Source: Streptomyces sp. A1277
GTDB taxonomy: Bacteria; Actinomycetota; Actinomycetes; Streptomycetales; Streptomycetaceae
Assembly (NCBI RefSeq): GCF_004795015.1
Contig: NZ_SSBI01000052.1
Location: 1-59,472 of the forward strand
Length of the DNA stretch: 59,472 nucleotides
Reading direction: 5' to 3'
Part shown: piece by piece, positions 31,969-39,830 of the stretch
Numbering within the stretch: position 1 is the first letter of the stretch
How the letters are laid out: every line of letters begins with the position of its first letter
The notes under the pieces: generated by a model
Told to the model about the DNA's origin: nothing
Database searches by the model: none
What the model saw: only the letters and a program-made list of their open reading frames with translations
Program-made: the position numbers and the translations under genes

Positions 31969-34035
31969 TCAGCCGGTGCGCAGCCCGGGGTCGCTCACCC
32001 CCGGCTCGCCCGTCTCGACGTACCCGGCGAAGCGGCGCAGGAAGGTGTCGTCCGCGTCGCTGCTGACGGTGACGTCGTACCAGCGCTTGCTCCGGCGCAG
32101 GTCCAGGGTGCGTTCGACGGTCTGCCCGGCGCGTACGGTGACCGTCTGCACCGCTCCCCCGTAGGCGGCGGCGCTGCGCAGGGTCAGCCGGACGGACCTG
32201 GAACCGGCGTGGGTGAACGTCAGCACCAGCTGCCCGCCGGCCGCCTCGTGCCGGGCCGTCACCTCGGGCCCGGCCGTCTTCCCCGGGTCGCGGAAGGAGC
32301 GCAGGAAGCCATTCGGGCCGTGGACGGTGAGGTCGGTCAGCCCGTGGGAGTAGGCAGTGTTCCAGGTGTCCGCGAGCGAGGCGCCCGCCCCGGTGGTGTA
32401 CGTCCAGGGTCCGTCGCTGCGGTTGGCGGACGTCACGAGGAACTGCGCCCCGGCCGCCGGGCCGCCGCTGAACGTGAGGCGGTAGGTGCCGGTGGCCGGG
32501 TCGGCGGCCCCGTCGACCCGGGGTGCGTAGGGCAGCGGGCGGGTGGGCCGCGCGCCGCGCTCCTGGTGCGGCACCGCGCCGGTGGCGGGCGGCACGGGTA
32601 CGTAGTCGGGGTGCCGTTCGGCGTCCGGGGGCTCGTAGCCGGCCGTGGAGGGCAGCTCGGGCGCCGAGGCGTCCGTACGCCGGAAGTCGAACGCGGAGGT
32701 CAGGTCGCCGCAGACGGCCCGCCGCCAGGGCGAGATGTGGGGCTCGTGCACTCCGAAGCGCTGCTCGATGAACCGGATGACGGAGGTGTGGTCGAAGACC
32801 TCCGAGCAGGCATAGCCGCCGGTGCTCCAGGGCGAGACGACCGTCATGGGGACGCGCTGGCCGAGCCCGTACGGTCCGGCGCCGTAACGGAGGTCGCCGG
32901 GGAAGTAGTCGGCGGACGTGTCCACGGTGGACCGTCCCTGCGCGGGCCCGGAGGGGACGAAGGGCGGCACGACGTGGTCGAAGAAGCCGTCGTTCTCGTC
33001 ATAGGTGACGAACAGGGCGGTGCGGCCCCAGACCTCCGGGTCGGCGGTCAGCGCGTCCAGCACCTGCGCGATGTACCAGGCGCCGTAGTTCGATGGCCAG
33101 TTGGGGTGTTCACTGAAGGCTTCGGGGGCCACGATCCAGGAGACCGAGGGCAGCGTCCCGGCCCGGACGTCGGCCTTGAGGTCGTCCAGCAGGCCGCCGC
33201 CGCCCTTGATGTCGCTGCCGGTGCGGGCCTTGTCGTAGAGGGGGTCACCGGGCCGGGCGTCGCGGTAGCTGTTGAAGTAGAGCAGCGAGTTGTCGCCGTA
33301 GTTGCCCCGGTAGGCATCGTTTATCCAGCCCCAGGAGCCGGCGGCGTCGAGCCCGTCGCCGATGTCCTGGTACACCTTCCACGACACCCCGGCCTCCTCC
33401 AGCCGCTCCGGGTAGGTCGTCCAGCCGTACCCCACCTCGTCGTTGCCCAGCTCGGGGCCGCCGCCGGTGCCGTCGTTGCCGGTGTATCCGCTCCACAGGT
33501 AGTAGCGGTTGGGGTCGGTCGATCCGATGAACGAGCAGTGGTACGCGTCGCACACGGTGAACGCGTCGGCGAGCGCGTAGTGGAAGGGGATGTCCTCCCG
33601 CGTGAGGTGGGCCATCGTGGTGGCCGTCTTGGCGGGCACCCACTGGTCGTAGGCCCCCTTGTTGAACGCCCGGTGGCCGCCCGCCCAGTCGTGGTTCAGG
33701 TCCTGGAGGAACTGCATGCCGAGCTCATCGGTCGGCGGCCGGAACGGCAGCACCTCCTTGCCGGCCGCGTCCGCCTGGTGCCAGACCGGCTTCCCGCCGG
33801 GCAGCGTGACGGGGCGCGGATCGCCGTACCCCCGTACGCCCTTCATGGTGCCGAAGTAGTGGTCGAAGGAACGGTTCTCCTGCATCAGCACGACGATGTG
33901 CTCGACGTCCTCGATCGTGCCCGTACGCCCCCGCGCCGGAAGGGACGCGGCGCGGGCGATGCTGCTCGACAGCGCGCTGAGGGCGACGGAGCTCCCGGCG
34001 AGCTTCAGGAGCCGGCGGCGGTTGAGTTCTGCCAT
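31969..34035 (-). CDS. plcC: Phosphocholine-specific phospholipase C, Tat-secreted
   Basis: 688 aa. The N-terminus MAELNRRRLLKLAGSSVALS is a Tat signal (RRRLLK). The catalytic phosphoesterase domain carries the family motifs EHIVVLMQENRSFDHYFGTM, the Asp/His cluster in DAYHCSFIGSTDPNR, WKVYQD, and YDENDGFFDHVVPP. The C-terminal third (about 480-680) contains two beta-sandwich PLC C-terminal domains. The enzyme hydrolyses phosphatidylcholine or sphingomyelin head groups outside the cell and, in many actinomycetes, serves phosphate acquisition. ATG 34035 is chosen over the longer frame because the Tat motif starts there. No clear PHO box was seen upstream. Confidence 0.92.
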   Translation of the reverse strand: MAELNRRRLLKLAGSSVALSALSSSIARAASLPARGRTGTIEDVEHIVVLMQENRSFDHYFGTMKGVRGYGDPRPVTLPGGKPVWHQADAAGKEVLPFRPPTDELGMQFLQDLNHDWAGGHRAFNKGAYDQWVPAKTATTMAHLTREDIPFHYALADAFTVCDAYHCSFIGSTDPNRYYLWSGYTGNDGTGGGPELGNDEVGYGWTTYPERLEEAGVSWKVYQDIGDGLDAAGSWGWINDAYRGNYGDNSLLYFNSYRDARPGDPLYDKARTGSDIKGGGGLLDDLKADVRAGTLPSVSWIVAPEAFSEHPNWPSNYGAWYIAQVLDALTADPEVWGRTALFVTYDENDGFFDHVVPPFVPSGPAQGRSTVDTSADYFPGDLRYGAGPYGLGQRVPMTVVSPWSTGGYACSEVFDHTSVIRFIEQRFGVHEPHISPWRRAVCGDLTSAFDFRRTDASAPELPSTAGYEPPDAERHPDYVPVPPATGAVPHQERGARPTRPLPYAPRVDGAADPATGTYRLTFSGGPAAGAQFLVTSANRSDGPWTYTTGAGASLADTWNTAYSHGLTDLTVHGPNGFLRSFRDPGKTAGPEVTARHEAAGGQLVLTFTHAGSRSVRLTLRSAAAYGGAVQTVTVRAGQTVERTLDLRRSKRWYDVTVSSDADDTFLRRFAGYVETGEPGVSDPGLRTG

Positions 34036-34226
34036 GGGTGGGGGCCTTTGCGGTGGGGGGTGTGGGGGCGGAAGACGACTGGAGTGTTCCGGAATCGGCA
34101 GGCTCAAGGTAAGGCCCTTGCGGTGTGCCTGCGGTGGCGCCAGGCCGAACAGTCGGCGAACCTACCCCGCCCGTCCGCGTTCATTCCCCCGAGCGGGCCC
34201 CCGGCCGCTCCGGCGAACTGCCCGGA

Positions 34227-37200
34227 TCAGGCAGGATCGGCAGGCAGCGCCTGCGCTTCCGCCGGATGCCGGTCCCCCTCCCCCGGCGCGGGGCTGAGCG
34301 GGGAGGTGTAGGCGCCGCCCTCGACAAGACCGGCGGCGCTCATGCGGTCGTACTCGGTCAGGATCAGCTCCTTCGTGCGGTACGTGCCGCAGCGGGCCTC
34401 GTCCTTGCGCCGGACGATGGGGAAGGTGTCCAGGATGTAGCCGGCGTCGGAGCGGTCGATTCCGTAGAGGTGGAAGAAGAAGGCGTCGAGTTCGGCGCGG
34501 ATCTGCCTGCGGCGGGTCCCGTCCCAGCGGAAAGGGGGCCCGGTGTCGCCCAGGTCGGTGGCGAACGGTCGCATGTCGTGGGCCGTGTAGGTGAGTTCCA
34601 GAACGCGCGGGGTGAGGAAGTCCGTGAAGCGGCGAATGACTTCCGGGGGCAGCACGGGGAGCTGGCGGACGTAGAAGAAGTTGAGGTTGAGTCCGGCGAC
34701 CTTCTGGCGGGTGACGAAGTCGTAGACGAAGGAGTTGAAGTGCGCCGCGAGGGCGGCGCTGTCCCGCGAGGTCCTGGTGCGCAGCAGGAAGACGGAGTCG
34801 CCGATCGCCGCCGGCGGGAGGATGGCGGCGATCATGGTGCGTTGGTTGGTGGGGCTGCTGATCCGGAGGAAGGCGAGCCAGCCGGGCGGCGCGTCGTGCG
34901 GTGTCTCGGCGCTGTCCACCCAGTTCCCCGGCACGGCGAGGCGGGACGCGGAGGCCCGGTCGCCGGCGCTCAGGTAGGACGGCTGGTTCTGGCGCTTCAC
35001 GGCTGTGGCGCTCTTGACGACGTCGGCGGCCCGGTGGTCGTACGCGTCGACCATCTTCGCCTCGTACAGCGGGAGCATGGCCCGGCCCGCCCGGACGAAG
35101 CGGTTGCCGGACGGCTGCCATCCGGTGGCCGTCAGCTCGTCGCGGGTGCGGAAGAGGTGTGAGTCGTTGGACATGTGGAACATCGTCCGGAACGTCACAC
35201 CCCACGGGTTGCCGTCCGGGTCGCCCTCCTTGATCAGGACGGGCACCCGCTCGTAGATGCCGAGGGTGATCTCGGCATCCCGGCGGGAGCGGAAGACGGG
35301 GCAGGTGCCCGTGTTGGGGTTGAGGAGCGTGATCTCCTCGGGGGTCAGAGCGAACGCCTTGCGCTCGTCGTCCAGTTCGGCCGGATCGTGGAGGAAGAAG
35401 GCGAACCGGGCGGCGGGTTCGTGCAGGGCCCGCCCGGTCAGGGACAGGATGCTGAACTTGAACGAGCGGTGGACGCCGGGGAAGACGGGCGCGGCGTTCT
35501 CGAAATCGTGGAGGGCGGCGATCGCGCCCTTGAGGACCAGGTCCTTGAAGAAGAACTGGGTCGTCGCGTCCGTGGCGATGCCCGTCGGCACGATCACGCC
35601 CATGCGGCCGTGCGGGCCGGTCAGCGCGCGGCACGTCTCGGCGAAGACGGCGTACGTGTTGATGTCGCCGCGCCCGGTCAGCGGATGGCGTCCGGCGTTG
35701 CGCAGGAAGTGGCTCTCGGCTTCCGCCCTGCGTTTGGCCACCTCGAACTCGGCGTGGAGGCCGGCGCCTTCCGCGTCCTCCTTCAGCGCGGCGATCAGGC
35801 GCTTGCGGGTGGCGGCGGTCTTCGCGGCGGCGATCTCCGGGTCGTGCTGGGCGAAGAACTCCTGCTCCTGGAGCTTGATGCGCTCCCACGGCGGATTGCC
35901 CAGGACGCAGGCGAATCCACCGGCCCACCCCGTGGCCGGGTCGACCCCCGCCCCGGACCCGGGGACGGTGAAGACCTCGGGGAACTCCAGGTGCCAGTGG
36001 AAGAACCGGTGCCGGCGCCGCAGCCGGACGATCTCGTCGTGCGTGGACCGGGGAACCGCGTCCGACGCCGGGTCCTGGAGGTTGCGGAAGACCTCCTCGG
36101 TGACCGCCGGCGGGGCACCCGCCGCCTTGCGCCACATGAACGCGGCGCACCAGGCGTCGGCAACGTGCCGCGCATGCGTGTACGCGGTGGAGTCGGCGAG
36201 GTCGCGGTAGGCGGCCTCCTGCCCGTGCACCTCGGCGAGGGTGCCCGAGGAGGCGTCGACGATGCCGCGCAGCTCCGTGGCCAGGGCGGTGTTGGCGGTC
36301 CTCGGCCCGGCGCCCGGGCCGAACTGGCCGCTGCCACCGGCGCGTTCGGCCCGGTTCCGCTTGGCCAGGGCCCTGGCGTACGCCTTGTCGTCACCGGCGA
36401 GGGGCTTGAACGCGGCGTCCGGGATGCCGGCCCGCAGCAGGCCCGGGGTCGCACCGAGCAGCGCGTTGCCGTGCTTGATGTGCGCGTCCAGAAACCCCAG
36501 CGGCCTGCCCGGCTCCAGAGCCTCCAGCCACAACGACACCTTGGCCAGCTCGACGGCCATCGGGTTGAGGTCCACGCCGTGGACGCAGTGGGCGACGACC
36601 GCGTGGAGGGCGTGGCGGAACGCGCCCGGAGTCGGTTCCGGGTGGCCTTCGCGCACCGCCGCGACGCGCTTGGCGATGCGCCGGGCCGCCGCCACGAGGA
36701 AGTGGCCGGAGCCGCAGGCCGGGTCGCAGACCGTGAGGGCGAGCAGCTCGCGGACGACGGCGTCGGAGGGGTCGGTGGCGCCCCGGGCCGCTGCCGCCCG
36801 CTCGCCGCGCTCGACGGCGGCGTCCAGGACCGGGTCGAGCGTGGAGTCGAGAAGGCGCCCGATGAGCGAGGAGGGGGTGTAGTAGGAGCCCGTCGTCTTA
36901 CGGGTGTTGCCGGGCAGCCCGACCAGTTCGAAGGTGCGGCCGGCCGGGCCGAGCCGTGGGACGAGTGCGAGCAGGGACTCGTAGACGGAGCCCAGTTCCT
37001 CGGCGCCGAGGTGGCCGTAGTCGACCGTACGCGGACGGCCCGAGCCCGCATCCCGGACCTGGGAGAGGTGGCGCACGGCCGTCAGCAGGTGCTCGTCGGA
37101 CAGGGCCAGGCCGTGCAGCGGGGCGTCGGTCTCCGTGGCGTCGAAGATGCCGCCGAGACCGGGCAGGCCCAGTTCGGGGCGGCCGTTCTCGTCGCCGAGG

Positions 37201-38279
37201 GCGTCCAGGACCAGGCGCAGGGCCTCGTACAGGTCGCCGCCCTGCCCGGTGCCGCGCCGCTCGTGGGCATGGGCGCGCAGGCGGGCCGAGGAGAACGACG
37301 TCTCGTAGCGGGACCGGGCCGGACCGCTCGCGTCCGGGGACAGCAGGGCGTCGCGGTCCTCGGCGACGAAGACGAAGAGGAGGCGGTAGACGAGGCGCAG
37401 CAGGGCGTTGTGCAGGGCGCCCGCGTCGGCGCCCGCGCGCAGGGCGGCGTTGGCGGGGTGGCGCAGGAAGCCGGTGCCCAGGGTGGTGAGGGCCGCCCGC
37501 ACCCCCTTGCAGAGCTGGTCCAGGGCCCGGGTGCCGGAGGCGATGGCCTCGGTGCGCCACGTCTCCAGCCGGCACGTCGAAGGCGCCGCCCCCTGCTCCA
37601 CCTCGAAGCGGGAGGCGTGCAGCAGCCGGTACAGGAGCGCGAACTCGCCGAACCGCTCCCCGTCGAAGACCGACTCCAGGTCGAATTCGATGTACGACGC
37701 CGTCGGCAGCGTGCTGGAGTCCCGGAGCAGGCGCAGCCGGCGGCCGTTGGTGAGGATGCCCCAGAGGTGGGCCCCCGTGCGGTTCAGGCAGTCCTGGAGC
37801 AGGGAATGGGGCGGGGCCTGCCCGGCGCGACGCGTGTCGAGCCCGTGGTCCCAGGCCGTCTGGTGGATCACGACGTGGTGCCACCGGTGCGAGACGGGGA
37901 ACGCCTTCGCCGCGCCGGAGTCGGCCGCGATGCCCGCCGGGCCGACGGTGGTGAGCGGGCCGAAACCGAGTACCCGCCAGAGCGGGGCCGGCCAGTCGGT
38001 GGCCGTGAGGTCGGCCGGGGCGGTGGCCGTGAGGCCGGCCGGGGCGGTGGCCGTGGGGCCGGCCGGGGTGGTGGCGGCGGTCCGGAAGGCCGCCTTGAGG
38101 TACTCCCAGCTCCGCTCGATCTCGTCGTGGACCGAGCGCGAATCGCTCAGACCGTAATCGGCGGGCAGGCAGCCGGCGACGTCCCTGCCCTCGTGGATCC
38201 GGACCAGCATCTCGGCGGGCAGGAGCGCACCGGCCGTCCGGACCGCGGCGAAGACCCGGCTGGGGGTGGGGGCCGACAT
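34227..38279 (-). CDS. Large Eco57I-type adenine DNA methyltransferase (type IIG / phage-defence-like)
   Basis: 1,350 aa. Residues 1-300 are an N-terminal region with a motif seen in large defence methylases (LNRTGAHLWGILTNGRRLRL, then IEFDLE). Next LLYRLLHASRF and LLFVFVAEDRDALL precede the methylase core: motif I VCDPACGSGHFLV (about 519), HGVDLNPMAVELAKVSLWLE, and catalytic NPPW (about 794). The C-terminal 400 residues look like a target-recognition region (PSGNRFVRAG; FLRISSPTNQRTM). The catalytic motifs imply active N6-adenine methylation. I could not identify a PD-(D/E)xK nuclease, helicase or other BREX/DISARM partner beside it, so it is a solitary methylase or a type IIG enzyme. ATG 38279 starts the conserved region. 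Confidence 0.82.
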   Translation of the reverse strand: MSAPTPSRVFAAVRTAGALLPAEMLVRIHEGRDVAGCLPADYGLSDSRSVHDEIERSWEYLKAAFRTAATTPAGPTATAPAGLTATAPADLTATDWPAPLWRVLGFGPLTTVGPAGIAADSGAAKAFPVSHRWHHVVIHQTAWDHGLDTRRAGQAPPHSLLQDCLNRTGAHLWGILTNGRRLRLLRDSSTLPTASYIEFDLESVFDGERFGEFALLYRLLHASRFEVEQGAAPSTCRLETWRTEAIASGTRALDQLCKGVRAALTTLGTGFLRHPANAALRAGADAGALHNALLRLVYRLLFVFVAEDRDALLSPDASGPARSRYETSFSSARLRAHAHERRGTGQGGDLYEALRLVLDALGDENGRPELGLPGLGGIFDATETDAPLHGLALSDEHLLTAVRHLSQVRDAGSGRPRTVDYGHLGAEELGSVYESLLALVPRLGPAGRTFELVGLPGNTRKTTGSYYTPSSLIGRLLDSTLDPVLDAAVERGERAAAARGATDPSDAVVRELLALTVCDPACGSGHFLVAAARRIAKRVAAVREGHPEPTPGAFRHALHAVVAHCVHGVDLNPMAVELAKVSLWLEALEPGRPLGFLDAHIKHGNALLGATPGLLRAGIPDAAFKPLAGDDKAYARALAKRNRAERAGGSGQFGPGAGPRTANTALATELRGIVDASSGTLAEVHGQEAAYRDLADSTAYTHARHVADAWCAAFMWRKAAGAPPAVTEEVFRNLQDPASDAVPRSTHDEIVRLRRRHRFFHWHLEFPEVFTVPGSGAGVDPATGWAGGFACVLGNPPWERIKLQEQEFFAQHDPEIAAAKTAATRKRLIAALKEDAEGAGLHAEFEVAKRRAEAESHFLRNAGRHPLTGRGDINTYAVFAETCRALTGPHGRMGVIVPTGIATDATTQFFFKDLVLKGAIAALHDFENAAPVFPGVHRSFKFSILSLTGRALHEPAARFAFFLHDPAELDDERKAFALTPEEITLLNPNTGTCPVFRSRRDAEITLGIYERVPVLIKEGDPDGNPWGVTFRTMFHMSNDSHLFRTRDELTATGWQPSGNRFVRAGRAMLPLYEAKMVDAYDHRAADVVKSATAVKRQNQPSYLSAGDRASASRLAVPGNWVDSAETPHDAPPGWLAFLRISSPTNQRTMIAAILPPAAIGDSVFLLRTRTSRDSAALAAHFNSFVYDFVTRQKVAGLNLNFFYVRQLPVLPPEVIRRFTDFLTPRVLELTYTAHDMRPFATDLGDTGPPFRWDGTRRRQIRAELDAFFFHLYGIDRSDAGYILDTFPIVRRKDEARCGTYRTKELILTEYDRMSAAGLVEGGAYTSPLSPAPGEGDRHPAEAQALPADPA
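38001..38072. repeat. 24-bp in-frame tandem repeat, 3 copies, within the methylase gene
   Basis: GGCCGTGAGGTCGGCCGGGG plus CGGT repeats at 38001, 38025 and 38049 with few changes, encoding an 8-residue Thr/Ala/Pro repeat near residues 70-93 of the methylase. A likely flexible linker of variable length. Confidence 0.7.
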
Positions 38280-38629
38280 CAGGCGGGCTCTCCGGCGCCG
38301 TGGGCGAGTGCCATGGGTCTTCCTCCTGAGCGCTCCCGCGCGGCCCTGGCCGAGACCGCTCCCCCATGGTGGCTGCCGCACCTCGCGCCCCTCACCGCCG
38401 GGGTGGCCCTCGACCGTCAGGAGCGTGTCGGCAGCGTACACAGAAGGGGACATACCGGAGGAGACCCCGACAGCGTCCAGGGGGCCGACGCGGCGCCGTA
38501 CGTCAGGGCGGCCCGCCCAGCGCCCGGGGCCGTCCGCGCGGGGTTGGCCATCCTGACCACCGTTCCAGGTGATCGCGGTGGCCGGCTGCCGCCGGTGCGG
38601 GCCGCGCGCCCGTCGAAGGGGGAAGTCAC
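38280..38629. other. Intergenic region without a supportable gene
   Basis: 350 bp between the divergent methylase and the TPR/AAA remnant. A plus-strand frame from ATG 38313 (MGLPPERSRAAL...) has some coding feel but no match I know and runs into the next gene in another frame. The methylase promoter should lie here. Confidence 0.4.
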
Positions 38630-39062
38630 GTGCGGGGTGGCGCGGGCCGGGGGCCGGCCAGGAAGGCCGAGCAGGCGTGGAACCAGGCGACGGAATTCCT
38701 GCGGCAGGGCGACAAGGGCGGAGCCGCCGTGCAGTTCGCGCTCGTACTCCGCCGGCGAACTGGTCCTCATCGCCCGGTCCGTGCTGGCGTCGCAGGGTGA
38801 CGAACCCGATGCCGGGGCCCTCGACGTCCTCGGTTCCCTCTGCACGGCGATCGTGGACCGCGGTATGGCCGACACCGTGGGCAACGCGCGGTTCGCGCGC
38901 GAGCTCTGCTCGAAGGCATCGGCGCAACGCGACCCGCGGCTGTACTCCGCGCACGCCGGCGGCACACCGACCCGGCAGGAGATGGTCACCGTCCTCGCCT
39001 GGGACATCGTCGCCGCGCACGACGAACTCATGGAGGCCCGCCGCGGCGGGGACGCGGAGTAG
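38630..39062 (+). pseudogene. Internally deleted AAA+ (CbxX/CfxQ-like) ATPase gene
   Basis: A good ribosome site (GGGGGAAG) precedes GTG 38630. The first frame gives an acidic helical N-terminus (ARKAEQAWNQATEFLRQGDK) like a TPR. Near 38735 coding continues in another frame with YSAGELVLIARSVLASQGD, DTVGNARFARELCSKAS and a terminal helix, resembling the lid after the AAA core of CbxX/CfxQ-type ATPases. The Walker A, Walker B and sensor regions are missing. The gene thus keeps its start and its end but has lost the centre and its frame. Family identity is inferred from the GNARF motif. Confidence 0.55.
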
Positions 39063-39091
39063 GGCGGGCCGGCCGCCCGGCCCGCCCCCTC

Positions 39092-39097
39092 TACGAT
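39092..39097 (+). promoter_or_regulatory. -10 element of a leaderless promoter
   Basis: TACGAT, 7 nt, then GTG at 39105, the same spacing as at 1714-1727. No ribosome site fits between. Confidence 0.5.
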
Positions 39098-39104
39098 CGA
39101 GCAC

Positions 39105-39830
39105 GTGTGCGCAAACGTGATCGTCGCCGAAGACGACGAGAATCAGGCCGAACTCCTCCGCCGCTACCTGGAGCGGGAGGGCCACCGCGTGACCGTCGCC
39201 CCCGACGGACTCGCGGCCCTCGACGCGGTCCGGCACCGGGAACCCGACCTGCTGGTCCTCGACGTGATGATGCCGCGGGCCGACGGCCTCGACGTCGTAC
39301 GGGTACTGCGCGCCGAGCAGCGGGAGCTGCCGGTCCTGATGCTCACGGCCCGCACCACGGAGGACGATCTGCTGCTCGGCCTCGACCTGGGCGCCGACGA
39401 CTACGTGACCAAGCCGTACAGCCCGCGTGAGCTGATGGCCCGGGTGCGTACGCTGCTGCGCCGCAACCGGCGGGGAACGGGCGGCGAACCGGACGGCGCG
39501 GGCGTGCTGACGGTGGGGGCGCTGGTCGTCGACCCGGCCCGGCACGTGGTGTCGGTGGAGGGTCGGGCGGTGGAGTGCACCCCGGGCGAGTTCCGGATCC
39601 TCTCCGCGCTCGCGGCCGAGCCCGACCGGGTGTTCTCCCGGCAGCAACTCCTCGCCGAACTGCACGGGTTCGACCGCTACATCAGCGACCGCACCGTGGA
39701 CGTGCACGTGATGAACCTGCGCAAAAAGATCGAACCGGCCCCGCGCAGGCCCGTCCGGCTGCTCACCGTCTTCGGTGTCGGCTACAAGCTGACGGACCCG
39801 GCGAAGGCGGCGGCGCGTGCTTCGTCGTAG
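39105..39830 (+). CDS. OmpR-family response regulator
   Basis: 241 aa. Receiver domain residues 1-120: acidic pair AEDDEN, phosphoacceptor Asp in LLVLDVMMPRADG (about residue 53), conserved Thr in LMLTART and Lys in YVTKPYSP. A C-terminal winged helix (about 140-232) includes CTPGEFRILSALA and RTVDVHVMNLRKKIE. It is paired with the histidine kinase whose GTG start lies 14 bp inside its 3' end. The following small secreted protein and sortase are likely targets or partners. GTG 39105 is supported by the leaderless promoter. Confidence 0.95.
   Translation: MCANVIVAEDDENQAELLRRYLEREGHRVTVAPDGLAALDAVRHREPDLLVLDVMMPRADGLDVVRVLRAEQRELPVLMLTARTTEDDLLLGLDLGADDYVTKPYSPRELMARVRTLLRRNRRGTGGEPDGAGVLTVGALVVDPARHVVSVEGRAVECTPGEFRILSALAAEPDRVFSRQQLLAELHGFDRYISDRTVDVHVMNLRKKIEPAPRRPVRLLTVFGVGYKLTDPAKAAARASS

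Noticed and set aside
34162..39062. Complete BREX, DISARM or toxin-antitoxin system
   Set aside because: Only the methylase is recognisable; no PglZ, BrxC, DrmA/B, helicase or small paired genes were found next to it.
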